Below are positions 12,661 through 25,350 of a stretch of DNA of 64,000 nt, piece by piece. A program made the translations under genes and the position numbers. Positions within the stretch are counted from its first letter, which is position 1; each line of letters starts with the position of its first letter. Location of the stretch: contig OX579635.1 in the NCBI GenBank assembly GCA_951230915.1, positions 33,046,001 through 33,110,000 on the forward strand, in the 5' to 3' direction. The notes beneath the pieces are model-generated. The model did not search any database and was not told the origin of the DNA. It worked only from the letters and a program-made list of their open reading frames with translations. The stretch is from Antitrichia curtipendula (taxonomy: Eukaryota; Streptophyta; Bryopsida; Hypnales; Leucodontaceae).

Positions 12661-13053
12661 AAATGTAAAAATTGTATTCAAAGTCAGATTTTAGACCTCA
12701 TTTAGGCATAGTAAAACTAGTTTTTTCAAAAAGCTTTGAACCAAGATAATGTGGGTGATGAAGTTAAATTTCATCTCCACAAATCCGTTTGAAATTTTGA
12801 GACTCCAGAAAAAAGGTATGGACAAAATTCAGAGAAGGTATTTGAAAAAGTCCAAAATAATGTCCTTTCCAAACCCTCTCTGAATTTTGTTTATAACTTT
12901 TAGTTGGAATGTCAAAATTTCAAGTGGATTTGTGGAGATGCAATTTAACTTCATCACCCACATTATTTTAGTTTAAATTTTTTTGAAAAAATTAATTTTA
13001 CTATGCCTAAATGAGGTCTAAAATTTGACTTTGAATACAATTCTTGCATTTCA
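12661..13053. repeat. Fold-back repeat (long inverted repeat)
   Basis: Two arms of roughly 190 bp face each other. The left arm contains TTTTAGACCTCATTTAGGCA and later GTGGGTGATGAAGTTAAATT; the right arm contains the reverse complements in reverse order (about 12920-13053). The centre is near 12860. No TTAA ends or clear target duplication were seen, so the transposon class is open. Confidence 0.8.
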
Positions 13054-13559
13054 CTTAAGTATGAGCGGTTGAACTCCTATTAATCTTAATTTTCATATCC
13101 CATATGAATTCTTGTACCTACTACTATCCCAATTGTATAAAGAGGTTCTTCTTTGCATTCCAGTACTCGCAAATTGAAGTAAGTGGATGTTCAAGCTATT
13201 TGCCTTTTAAAGCAGCTAGCTTCAAAATCCATTTAAATTGACTTCAATATATTGGATTGCCCAATTTGGTTTCTAAATTTTATTCAAAAACCCATAAAGA
13301 ATTGAGGCCCTACAATTCTTCTATAATGTCAGTGTAGCCCTTGAAGTTCACTTCGTCTGACTCGCCTATATTGCTACTAATGTCAGCGAAGCTATTCCAT
13401 CGTTAATAGAGTGTATATGTCACTTTTTAGTGGCCCTCCAAATGCCTGATAATTTCCCTAATGGACAAAGCTCAAAACTGAGTTTAGCCTTGGAAGGATA
13501 CTACCTCAATGATAGGTACTCATTAAAAAAATGATTCAATTTTTGGACCAATAGGTGCA

Positions 13560-13763
13560 TTATTTGTTTTTACACTTTTATTTTTTATTTAATCTCCAAT
13601 CATTAGGTGAATTATTTTTTTTTAGAACACCAAGGGCACTCTTTGGAGGTCAAACTACTATGCAAGACCTCCTTTTTTCACATAAAATTTCAAAGATTAA
13701 TATCTTCACATCATCTTACATAGAAGGATTCTCTATTCAATGGATGACACTTTTAGGCTACCG
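13560..13763 (-). mobile_element. Degraded TTAA element, family D (reverse)
   Basis: The reverse complement matches the body of the 229-bp family D elements at 14951 and 28981 ('gaatccttctatgta', 'aggaggtcttgcatagtagtttgacct' in part). TTAA ends are no longer recognisable, so boundaries are approximate. Confidence 0.5.
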
Positions 13764-14950
13764 CTGATCAATTCAAGATTAACCTTGAAATTTGCATATG
13801 CTCCAAAGTGGCCAATGGATGACTTTTCTATATTATTGTAGAAATGAAGAATACACCTATTGGTCCATCATATTTGGCAAAGCATCATGGTGATAGGTCT
13901 TGTCTTTTTAGGGTTTATCTTTCCAGAACTAGACCTATTACCATAGTACTTTGTTAAACGTATTTTGATTTATAGACCAATTGGCGGGTGATTGCAAGAA
14001 AGATTGGTCCTATTTTGCATCACAATTGGAGTGACGGAGTTGTCATTGCCCATAACTTTTGAAACATGTGTCTAATTAATTTAAATTTTTTATTGGAGAT
14101 GGATAACTTGATAATAATTAGATTCTTTATTTTTTAATAAATTTCAAAAATTATTTTACATTTAATTTCAATTTATCTAATTTGTCATACTTTGCAATTT
14201 AGGATTTTTTGGTATTGGGGAGTATCAAAAATTAATGATCTAAAGCTAAAAATTTTGTAGTCTATTCTTACACTAAGCGTGCATGTGTCTACCATGGGAT
14301 TTTTTTTTTTAAATTTATGTCTTTCACATGCGTGCTAATATGGTTCCCTTGTGCGCGCACTTTTGAACATTGAAGATGGTTTTGAGACCATTCTTTTGGT
14401 GAAATCTCTTCATCATAAAGTTCTCCCAAAGGGATAATTTTTAAATTCTTTAAAAATTGTCTTCCTTGTTTTCTACAAATTAAAACGTCAAAATACCTAC
14501 TTTCTTGAGATTTTGCACTTTTCTAGTTCTCCTACTTAGAAATTTTTTCTATGCTTTTCCTTCCTAGGGTACCTTCTTCATAAAGGTGTATATATTGCAC
14601 ATATTTTTATATTCTTTAAAAAAAAATTCTAATTTTAAAGTATTCTCAAAAAAGTTAGAAAATTGTGCAAAACACTACCATAATTGTTTGGTCTTTCTTG
14701 CAACCATCCTAGTCTATTCTTTACTTCTATAATAATGTTAAAAATCATCCATATGCCACTTTCTAGCCTTAGTGTCTTTGTAGGGTTAAAATAACAATCT
14801 TTTCATGTTGATATATCTCTTTTAGATCCAACAAAGAAAAGTATCTCTTATTGAATACGTATGAATAAGTTAAGTTGAAGTCTAGTCTACAATTGCCACA
14901 ACAAAGGCACCTTACATGTTAGGAGGGCAAAAAGTCCCCTCCTCATCTTG
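13764..14950. other. Intergenic DNA, nothing recognised
   Basis: AT-rich, with many stops on both strands and no terminal repeats found. Confidence 0.5.
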
Positions 14951-15179
14951 TTAACCTTATAACATCATTGTGGACACAGAGTGTTGATGGATAATAGAGA
15001 ATCCTTCTATATAGGACAAAAAATGCAGATGTTCATCTTTAGAATTTTGTGTGAAGAGAGGAAGTCTTGCACAATAGTGTAACCTCTAATGAGTGTTATT
15101 GGGTTATTTTAAGAAAACAGTTCACACAGTAAAATAAAGGATGATTTTGACGATGACCAGACTAATGTTCCAGGGTTAT
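14951..15179 (+). mobile_element. TTAA element, family D (229 bp)
   Basis: Left end TTAACCTTATAAC at 14951; right end ...CCAGGGTTAT at 15179. It is exactly as long as the family D copy at 28981-29209 and aligns with it throughout ('gaatccttctatataggaca', 'ttgtgtgaagag'). Too short to encode a protein; presumed non-autonomous piggyBac-like. Confidence 0.7.
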
Positions 15180-16978
15180 GAATGTTATGAACCCTCCAGT
15201 GATCCCTCTTTGCAAATGAAAGATTATTGGTTCCATGTAAAATCTATATCATTGGTGACTACGAGTATTACTTGCTTTCTATTTAGTTTTAGCTAGGAAA
15301 CATTTGGCATTTGTGAATTTTGTGTATTGACTCCTAACTCTTACATGGAACAGGTGCAAATACCTAGCTACTGTAGTCCTAACTATTATTTTGGCACAAA
15401 TCTTGCGTTCAAGAATGAAAAAAATACTCAAACCAAGTATTACATACAATTTTAGTCATGGGAAATTTTGTTTAAAATGGTGCCATTCTGCAACTTTGGC
15501 ACTTTTATTGTTGTAGATTGCACAATCTGAAATGTATACAAGTCCTAGATGTCACTTTTATGGTTTAGACCGCATAGTTTGAAAATGGAATATGACATTT
15601 TAAAGAAATTCCCTTTAGTCGCTACCAACTACACTAAAGATGGTAGTCGACAATGCTCTAGAGTGTTATGATAACGTAGTACCCTCCTAAGGTATGTGCA
15701 CCGAGAATTGCCCCACTTGAATGTTATGATAATGAAGAACACTCCAAGCTTACACTGACTGAAAAAATTTGCACCCAGTCCAACAACCACCACCGCAATG
15801 AAGTCAATGATGGGACCCGGATTCTGATCGATCTCATTGGCATTATCACTGCAGGACTGTACTGTACTGCATGGAGACAGCCACTCGCAGGACCACGCCT
15901 TCAAATGATGCATGTGTCTTCCTTCTCTTCGACAACAAGTGAGCTTGACTTGGAGGCCGTGTCTCTCAAATTGTAGTGAAGTTGGTAAGCTTAGATCGAT
16001 GACATCGAACGAGTAGCTGCAGGAGAGGTGGCGTAAGATGAGATCCCGAATTATTCTTTTCCTGGCAGTCTTACTCTCCAACGCAACCGCAGTTAGTGTT
16101 TCTCAATTAAATGTGGCTAAATCTTGCGAGACTTGCACTCCGAAATGTTTTGTAGGTAGAGAAAACGGGAGTAGCAGTACTGTTGCATTTGAATTTTCAG
16201 CCGGCATTTAGCAATGTCGTTTTCAGCAACTTGAGCTAGCGATAATTGTTCTAATCATGTACGTACATTTGGGACTGGTCACTGATTTGCAATGGATTCT
16301 GGATTCTGGATTCGTTGTTGAAGACGATGAGCAGTATAGGACACACATTACTCGGGGGTAATACCCAGCTATGTTGAAGGATGACCTCCGATCGAGCTAG
16401 TACTCCTTGAATATAGCTGGTTGTTACTCCAGTGTAATCGGTGTCTTCTCAGGCTCCTCGGCATCGATCGAAGAAGGCCGTTCAGTTGCAGCATTCGGGA
16501 CTCGGGAGGTATTTCGGTTGCAAACTCATGCACTTGGAATCACGTGTGATCGATACAGAGGAAAAACTCTGATTCAAATCGGCAGATGCTAAAAGTCAGT
16601 CTATTCATTCAAGGTCCCATGTCAAAGCCCATTGAACAAGTGGAGTCACAAAAACTGTATAGCCTGGTTAAGCGCACCTGTTATCGCACAACTGAGCATA
16701 ACTACTATTACTAAACATAAATTATGTATATTGTAACTTTAGTTATTGGCAACTGAAAGAGGACTCCAAAGAACTTTTGCATGCATGCATTATTTGGACA
16801 CTGAATGAATATGTTACGAATTTTCAAAGTATAGTCTCTAAGTGTTCCACCAACCAGCATGTTTTTGATTGTTTACACCTTGTGTAATCAATTATATTGA
16901 AGTTCTTGTGACTCTTCAGTTTTGGTACAAATGCAGGTCACATTTTGGGCAGTGAATTATGGGCGTAGTCTACATACC
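15180..16978. other. Intergenic DNA with a GC-richer island (about 15780-16620)
   Basis: The island holds an open frame of 150 codons on the minus strand (15629-16081). Its predicted product resembles no family I know and its second half is hydrophobic and low in complexity. Without conservation data I do not call it a gene. The rest is AT-rich without visible features. Confidence 0.35.
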
Positions 16979-18864
16979 TTAACCCCTGAACGGCCTGGAG
17001 GCCCTCTGTGGCCGTATGGTTCAGTTTTCCATGTATTTGACTACCTCGGAGAAGGAATTAGGGTTTCCACCTCGCAGCAAAGTTGCAGTACTTCCCAAAA
17101 TGCATCGATGGTTGTTTGATATGGCAGGCAATACATAGGGTTACGATCACACCCGTGCAGAATACGTGAAATGGGATACGTTTGCACCCCTCTACGTATG
17201 CTCCTGGACCCGTTGCTTCATCAGGTCGGTCTCTGTCTACGTGTTTGTTGCCGTTGGAAGTTGGAGGCGGGAGAGCGGGGCCTTGTCGGGAAGCGGCGCC
17301 TTTAGGATTCTGCTGCGGAGAGGGGTTTTCGGGCGACAATTGTGTTCAAAATTCCTCAGGGATTGCACGGTGGAAATTCTGATGATGGCAAGGTGTGCTT
17401 GTACGTGATTAGGCGTCGTGGGATGGATTAGGCGTAGTGGAAGTGGCGGTGATGGTGGGGTTGTGGTGGTTATGATGTGGGATTGGTTTGGATCCGTGAG
17501 CAGGTGTGACGAGGCCTGGAATTTGTGGCAGTTGGGGAGGGAGAAGCAGTTGCTGTACTCTTGGCGCTGAAGTCATAGCGCGTAAGGAGGAGCCTTATTG
17601 CGGTGGACGAGTCTTTTTTCTTTGAAGTTGCAGGGTTCTTGTTGTTAGTTGCAGTGATGCGGACGTTCAGGTTGCCAGTGCTTGCGAGTGCAGATCGAGC
17701 AAATCTGGATTGTTAGTTTCACGATTGTCAGTTGCAGGGTTGCTTTCATGTTAGGCTGCCGTAGTTAGATTTGGCATTTCGAGCAGGTAGAAGTTGTCGG
17801 ATTGCGTGCAGTCATGAGAAGGAAATTTTTACAGTCGGGGCTCGTTACTTCAGTCGGCACTTAGATTCCGTTCGGTAACACTTTGATCGTATGTCAACCC
17901 GTTGGCAAGTTGTGGGTTTCCATGTACAAGAATGCCGTTCAACGCTCCGAGATCTCTCACGAACACATGAAGTGCCACGCTTGTGTGGTTGCATTCAAAG
18001 ACTACTTATCACCGGGGGCTTTTTTTCGTTTCCCTGTCTCACTTTCCCCTCAGTATGTGACAATCCTGTGACTGTTCCCATGTGTGATACAGGGGAAAGT
18101 CACAGGATTGCCACATACACAGGGGAAAGTGAGACAGGGAAACGAAAAAAAGCCCCCAGTGTATACGTGAAATTATAAATCAAAATTGATTAAGCTTTGG
18201 ACTCTGATTTCTTTCCTGTGAACCATAATTGTCATGCACTTGTCACCAGCCAGGGTCTCTTGTCGATGCCAAGAGCAGCTACAGGTGTCCGGATTCCAGG
18301 AAGCGCTGCCAATCAGCTTTCCTACCAAAAGTGGTTACCGTCCCGCCACTGCGACTTGCCTGGCTGTCGCCAACATGGCCTCACCGATCCTGCATCGTAC
18401 AGGAGGTATTTGACAACGAGGCCGTCCCCGCGCAGCGTAACTTGAATTCGACCGGGGTATTTCCGGATGACCCGGCTCCTGTGCATACGGAGCTTAGGAG
18501 CCCACAATTTAGAAACCGCGGCGAATCTTGAGTCACATTTTTTTTTGAGCAGTCCATGCAACCCGGTGATGCCACCCACCGGAGCGATTGAGCGTCAACT
18601 CATTGATGAATTTGGCAAAAAAAGAGAACTCGGCCCATAAGACAGAGCGAGGTTTGTCAGCAGTCATTTTGCTAAAATTCAGTGTGGTGCGGGAGATCAG
18701 CGCCGAACCAAAATTAGTCCAACACCTGAACGGCTGGCGTAATCCATTGGAACGGCTGGATTCTCAAATTTTCACCTCCAAAGTGCAGCTTGAATTTTTA
18801 CTCTCACCGTATTCGGGCTATACGGTGCCGTATCCCTGGAGCCCGAGGGCCATTCAGGGGTTAA
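16979..18864. mobile_element. GC-richer TTAA element, non-autonomous piggyBac-like (1886 bp)
   Basis: Left end TTAACCCCTGAACGGCCTGG (16979); right end GGGCCATTCAGGGGTTAA, ending at 18864. The tips resemble those of the 5.4-kb piggyBac at 6319 (CCCC(T/A)GAACG(G/A)CC...TGGAG). No transposase motif was found in any frame. Short open frames at 17058-17408 and 18197-18881 lack recognisable domains. A CACTA-like MITE sits inside at 18010-18161. Confidence 0.8.
18010..18161. mobile_element. CACTA-like palindromic MITE
   Basis: A 152-bp near-perfect palindrome with ends CACCGGGGGCTTTTTTTCG and ...AAAGCCCCCAGTG. It is flanked by TAT at 18007-18009 and 18162-18164, a 3-bp target duplication as expected for CACTA elements. 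The loop lies around 18080-18090. It is inserted in the TTAA element 16979-18864 and is therefore younger. Confidence 0.85.
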
Positions 18865-21278
18865 AGAGTACCCAAGGGTAGACTTTGAATCACATGTGAT
18901 ACATTATTATGGAATCACTACTTAAATACTATCTATGCTGGCACATATTAGTACACGGGGGGTATATTGAAGATGGAGGCAAGTTGTGAGAGGTGATACT
19001 TAAATAGATACAAATTTTATGATGCAGATTAAGTTGTTCAAAACTATAAATTAAGCATATCTTAATTTTTCAGGTTTTGGGGCACCTGCGCTAAGTTACA
19101 CTTACTTTGACAACACTTGTGGAAACTCATTTATGATTCCATCCACATGAATGACCAATTTAAGTTGTCAAAAGTAACTTGTGGTTATTTTGTAACATTC
19201 AATAGCATGCATTGTCAATACCTTGGCTCTACAATACATGGTGTGGAATATTCTACACCCTCCAGTACTTCATTAGTAGCTAAGTGGACAGGTGAAGGTT
19301 CAATGTGATGAGCAACGTGCATGAAAGAAAGCTAGTTGGCAATGTTTTGTTTCTTGAGTTGTATTAATTGACATTTTCTACCAATGTGATATGAATCTTA
19401 GAATCTATCATAAAAATGAATAAATTTTAACTTTTAAGTAAAACTAAATAGGTCTTGTTCAAGAATGCCTAATTTCAATGAACCAAATTTATGATTTATT
19501 AGGTGCAAACTTGTGGTTGGTATCATGTTGATTCATTTGTGCAAGTTGTAAGGTATGCTCACTCATAATTGCCATACTTCCTCTCTTATTGCAATTCATC
19601 AATAACTAAATGGATTTGGATGGAGGAATGATGTAATTTTTTTAGCAAGTAGAAGAGAAGAATAGGAATGTAGAGGTGGTAGATAACTTCCACCCAAAAA
19701 ATGTAGAAATATTTGACTTATAGCATACCTTACAATGCCTTTATTTTCCAATCAATTGCACTTTTATTTCAAATGATGATATTTAGGCAAAGTTGATAAT
19801 GGGTGCTTATAGCTTATAAACTCATTTTTAAACTTGTCCAAAGATAGTAAACTTTCACCCCCCACTCACTCCCTTTTTTGTACCATTCACTGCCTTGTAA
19901 AGCGGCCAAGGTTCCCTGTGTTAATGAAAATGAGTTTAGAATAATGCAATTATAGATAAGAGATTGAACTTATTGACCATCTATACACATTTCATCATGA
20001 TATATTTTACACTAAAGCTAGTCACAAATAATTAAACTACTAAAACTTGCTTGAACCTCAAAACTTGCAACATTTGGAGATTGTCAATCTCTTACCTCCT
20101 GAAGTAGACACTAGCAATGTCTACACTTTTGTTCTTGAGGTTCTTTCTAATGAATAGGCAAATATTGAAACATTTCCTGCCATCTTGTAATACTTTATCA
20201 CTTCCACTTAACCACAACAACATTGTTTCTACATACTAAGTCCAAGACTATGAAAACATTAGCAATTACTATAGGAAACATTTTTATCCATAACGAACTA
20301 GGGTTTATTTGGATTGAAATTGTCAAAAGTTGTCATTTTCTTGTGCATTGAACAAAAATGGACAATAAACACTTTTTTAATTCAACAATACAAAAGTGTA
20401 CTAGAATACTAGAGAAATATATGAAAAATAATTCAAAAAATTTAACAATGCAAAGTGAAAGAATATAAAGTTTGAATTAGAATCTTGACAAAGTTTTTTT
20501 CTTACCTTCCTTGATAGGCTCATTAAACTCTAATTTTTTCTTGAAGTGAGATTTTGGAATATATATGAGTTTAAATTTATTAACAATTGCACAAATTGCA
20601 CACTTGCCAAACTTTAGAAGTAAAAGCCATGAAGTTTAGTACAAACCTCTCCACATAGGATGTTTTGGGGAACCTTAACAATGCTAAAGGGTAGCTAGAA
20701 TTTTAATTGATTGTAATCCATAGTCAATGATCTATTTTAGGATCATGGAAATGTCTAATGGAATCTAATTAATCAATACTACTAATTGCTAAAGGACCAA
20801 TTTTTTGGTAATATAAACAAACATTATATATGACATTTAAAATTTTATTAAATTTTATATGTTTTACTACATGAAATCATAAATTATCTACAACCATAGA
20901 CATTGTCAAGTGATTTTTCAACGTTATTATGTAATGCAATTAGAGTGCCTTTAAAGTTTAAGCATTGGATGTAAAATATTTTACAAATGTTACCTTACTA
21001 AATTATAATTTGGATTGTATGTCAACTTTTAACATCATTGTGCACTTTGTTATATACTTTGTTTAACCTAAAAATGCATTTAATTATCATTGCCTCAAGG
21101 CCAACTATTTGATTAAAAAGAATATATAGGCTCTAGCAAGTTGTTCCAAGGAATTTTTGATACAAGTTCATAATGTTAGGTTTGTAAGAAAATAAAATTA
21201 GACATCCTCAATATATTCAAAGATAAAAAACTAATTCCAATAATCTATTTTGGAATTTTGCCATGAGTTGGAATTCTT
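18865..21278. other. AT-rich intergenic DNA
   Basis: No supportable gene or terminal repeats in about 2.4 kb. Confidence 0.5.
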
Positions 21279-22191
21279 ATAACCCGTAAAGTCCCAAAGT
21301 CCCTACAAGGGACTCTTGGAATTTCAGATAGGCTTGTGTAATTTTGATTTTTGACATGATTTTTTGAAACTTTTTTTAAAGATAGGAAATCAAATTAGAT
21401 TTCTAGGGATATAGTTTTTTTTCAATTTGTGCCCAAGAAAAAAAGTTATGCTTTCCTAAGTCCAAAACATAGCTCGGGGAACAACCCCAAAAAATCACAA
21501 AAAATTGAATTTTTTTATAAAATAATGTTTTTCTCAAAGATTGTATTTTTTTCTACATTTGAAGGTTTGATTCATTTTATTTAGACAAGTGATGAGAAAG
21601 TTACAAACAATCTTGTTTTGGGGGCAATCTAGGCATCTTTTTGAAAAAATAATTTATAAAATTCATTTTTGAATGCAATTTTTACAATTTAAGAAAAAAT
21701 GTTAAAGAAGGTTAAATTTTCTTGCTAGAACAATCTCACCGTTGGGATTTTTGTGTTTCAGTTCTATTTTATAGCTATTAACAGTTTAGTTTTTTCTTCA
21801 ATCTTGAACATATTTCTACTTAATAAATTTTTAATGAATGAAAATTAAGTACTTTTTGTAGAATTTAAAAAAAAAATTCAACTCAATTCTTCAACATAAA
21901 AAATTAGAAAATAAAAATTAATAGTGCAAAAATTTTAAGTTAAGAAGATTTAAAGTTAAAGAATCTAGTTGAGCAAGGTATAAAAAAATTTGTTTTCTTC
22001 ACTTTAAACACAAATATCTTGCAATCTATGTGGTCAAAGTTTTCTTCCACACATTCTTATACTAGTCTAGTGCAAGATCCTATAATTAGATATGCAAGAA
22101 AAAAAATTTAAGTTTTTTGCTCTTTGCAATAGAAATGACAATTTTGGTTGATTTTTTGATGGAAAAAAGGCCTTGGGACTTTAGGGGTTCA
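21279..22191 (-). mobile_element. TTAA element, family B (reverse), decayed ends
   Basis: Ends are ATAACCCGTAAAGTCCCAAA and CCTTGGGACTTTAGGGGTTC followed by A, so both TTAA sites have one substitution. The interior is the reverse complement of the element at 32660-33582, including 'agaacaatctcaccgttgg' and the 'tgcaatctatgtggtcaaag' block. About 913 bp, no coding capacity. Confidence 0.8.
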
Positions 22192-23061
22192 AATCATTTA
22201 TATTGAATTTTTTTAAATAGGTGAAAATAAGATTATGCACGATTTAGTTGATACATTGAGAATTTTGAGAATTTTGAGAATTTTGTTACACTGAGATATA
22301 AAACATGATGCTAATTATAGCCCACAACAATTGCAGTAAAAAGTGTACTATAATATTTTTTTTAAATCACATATCTACATTGAGATGCAAGTAACAATCT
22401 AACATCCTCAACTATAAGATTCATATCAAATTTACACCTAAGACTTGACATACTCTGTGCTATAGAGGCAATTGCAATTGAAACAAATCTCATTTAAAAA
22501 TTTTATAAGTTTATAAATGAAACAGAAACTATACCTATCGAGCTTTGATCCAAAATACAAATCAATTGTATTAATCACCAGATCAGAAAATTACGGAAGT
22601 TAAATTAAACCGTACAGACTTTGCAATCGACACACATAGGGGTTAACAGTTAAAAAAATTTCATACACCAAGAGATGCAAATCATAACATTATGACACGA
22701 GTCAAGTCCTTCCCCGACAGTATAAGGGTAACTCAGAGGCAATTGTCAGACCTTCAACGTTAAGCAAATAGAGACCAGCAAGTTCCACCTACCGTATCTC
22801 AGCTATGAAGACATCTGCATGGTTAATTATGTTATGCTTCTTGCAACTTAACACCGCCAATTAAAATAAACTCGAGCTTAATCTCCAACTTGAAAAGTAA
22901 AGGGAGAAAAGCAGTTCATGATGAATATGAAAAATCAGTACAGTATGAAGATCAGCAGTAGGATAAACTTCATTTTCCCTGGCTACTTGCAACACACTCA
23001 ACACATCGTCGGAAGAATGGAAAAACAGAGTCTTCAAGGTATATTACAACAGGAATAAAAT
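22192..23061. other. Downstream region of the minus-strand gene
   Basis: Holds the presumed 3' untranslated region of the gene read from 24776 to 23062. No other feature seen. Confidence 0.5.
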
Positions 23062-24776
23062 CTACTTCTCCACGGGCTTGACCTGAAATAGATTAGCAAA
23101 GCTGAAAGCAGACTTCTCTACCTCCTTGCCTGCCTCCTTGGTCTTCACGTCCACAGCAGTAGCCGACTTGGCAAGGAAACGCTTCCCTTTCTTCTCCAGG
23201 GCAGCCTTGGCTTGCTTGCAATCAGAGTCGTTCTGGAGATGTGAGAGTTTGTCGAACAAGTTTTCCTTCTCAGCAGACTTTTCTTTTGGCCCAGCAGGTT
23301 TTTCTTCTTCCTTGGTATCCTTGTCGTCAGAGTCGTTGTGTAGGATGGAAGGCAGGTCGACATGTGAGAGTTTCTCAAAAAAGTTGTCCTCGTCAGAAGA
23401 TTTCTCACCATCCTCCTCTTCATCGTTGCCTCCAACCAGTTTTTTAACAGACTTCAATGGATCATTGAGCTTCTCTGTGACTCCTCTCACCACCTTCACC
23501 ACTCCAAACCTCCAAGCAATTGTGGAGACCGCCATGAACCCTAATATCCAATGTGTAATCCGAAAGCTCTTCATGATTTCCTTCTTCTCATCAGAGGCAG
23601 TGGCATTCTTGACCTTGCGCCGCTTCTTTGATGATTTCATTGATTTCACAATGAAGTCAATTGCCTCCGTGTTTCTTGCTACCGACACTAATGCTGCTTC
23701 AGCTGCATCTGCTGCTGCCTTGGCAGCCATAGCTGCCGCTTCTAGCGTCACCCTCAGTTCTTTAGTAGACGGCGAGGATGATTTTCTCTCTTTGCCACGG
23801 CGTCTGTCAGAACTTCTGGTAGGTTTATGAACGTCTTCAACCTCAGTTGGAAGGGTTTCTTTAGGTCCACGACTACCGTGCCTCTGATTTCTCCTCAAAC
23901 TGTGAACCTAAAATATAATACAAGGAGTTATGTAAGAGCACCAAACTGCAATCGAAAAGTCATTCTTACACTTAATCCCATCTAAGGTAGAGGACACTAG
24001 AAAACGTCAGGGACCCAATCCTGTCTCCTGTACTGATCCCTGTTACCAACAGCAACTCATCAATTCATAAACTCGGTTGGACTCACTAGCGATTGGTGTA
24101 AGAAAGACTAGGCTAATCGCCTATGGCCACTGATCATGGAAAGGAAATGGGGTTGTCTAAAGTCACTTCCAGTGGTCCACAAACTCCCACTTTGAAATTG
24201 CATAAGACATTCATGCGTAGTGGTAAAAATTTGATCTCAACAGATTTGGCTATTATACCCAAAGTGATCACTCCACATCTCTGTACTTATCCCTCAGAAA
24301 TCACACGTACATATCAGTTCAAATGATCAAAGAGACGCAGAAATTGCCTTCTACAATACTTGCACAAGTGAAATGAAAGAAGGGAAACCTCAACATACCT
24401 GCTCCAACAAATTTGCGAGCAGCTCCGTGTCCTCGGGGGTTGACGATCTGGCTGCTGGACCGTTCACAGAGTCAGCAGAGTGCGGATCTTCGTTGTTAAA
24501 CCTTCCTCGTTGCCTGGTCCCTTCCTCGACCCTCCTTGCATTTTCCGAACGCCGTTCTGGACTACCCCCATCGCGCTTTTGCTGTGACGAATATCTCTTG
24601 AGCGTCCGGAGGATCGCGCCTTCCACTAAATTCAAAGTATCCTCCTCACTACCTGTCTCACTGAGCGTATCATCGTTCTCCGTCTGCATCAACCCATCTG
24701 ACCCCGACGCCGCAGACGACACAACCTCGCTGCTCTCCATCACCTCCGCATTTGCATCCTCAGAAGCGCTATTCAT
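23062..24776 (-). CDS. Plant one-pass membrane protein of unknown function, two exons
   Basis: Exon 1 runs 24776-24399 and exon 2 23907-23062, joined by a 491-bp intron. The donor is CAG|GTATGTTG, the acceptor ATTTTAG|GTTCAC, phase 0, and a TAG stop lies at 23064-23062. The predicted protein has about 407 residues. The start ATG at 24776 is the only methionine before a long acidic Ser/Glu-rich N-terminus. Residues about 60-126 are charged and include LVEGAILRTLKRY. Exon 2 begins VHSLRRNQR and continues with a basic stretch, an Ala-rich helix (LEAAAMAAKAAADAAEAAL), a lysine cluster, one hydrophobic segment (WILGFMAVSTIAW, near residue 260) and a long Lys/Glu-rich C-terminus ending FSFANLFQVKPVEK. 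One membrane anchor between charged regions suggests an organelle or endomembrane surface protein. I do not recognise the family. Upstream DNA (24777-25250) includes an AAACCCTAG word typical of plant 5' regions. Confidence 0.82.
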
Positions 24777-25350
24777 TCAGCATTTCTTCCTGTACCAATA
24801 ACCGAATTACCAATCACAAAGATACCGGAATACAATGTTTTTCTCTTCGCGCAATTGACGAGCGTCACCAATGACCTAGCATTGTAACTTCACCATGACA
24901 TATTTTTCAACTGCGACAACGCCACAAAATTCAAAAATCCTTCGAAGTGAAATATCCTATCCATGAAACGAAAAACAGGGGATTGCAATGGAAGACTCCA
25001 ATACCTCAAAGGGTGTGAACAGAATTCGGGAGAATTGTTGTCAAGCTGAAGCGCAAAGGCAACCAATTAAGCTTCCTCAATCGTCAGCAATACTACTGAG
25101 CTCGAGCTATATCTGCTGACACGGGCGATCGCCATTGCAGCAAAAGTTTCGGCAGCGAAGGCAAAACCCTAGGTTGGGAAACAAGTTGGGAAAATCCTAT
25201 GGCCAGGAATCACACATGGCGGCGGGGGCCAATAAGGAAGGAGCAAGTGCAAGCAAGGTTTGAAGCAACCAACGGCTTTTGATCGAAGCACTGGATAGAG
25301 CAGACGAGCATTCAAAGATATTTCACTCCTATCGGCACTTTTTCGACGAT
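24777..25350 (-). promoter_or_regulatory. Probable 5' untranslated and promoter region of the membrane-protein gene
   Basis: GC-richer than the DNA beyond 25350 and directly upstream of the ATG at 24776. It contains 'aaaaccctaggttggg' (about 25163-25178), close to the telobox-like AAACCCTA word common near plant transcription starts. No precise start site can be fixed. Confidence 0.4.

Noticed and set aside
17058..18881. Several open frames of 60-100 codons inside the 16979-18864 element
   Set aside because: Overlapping on both strands, no domains, no consistent start or codon pattern; by-products of higher GC.
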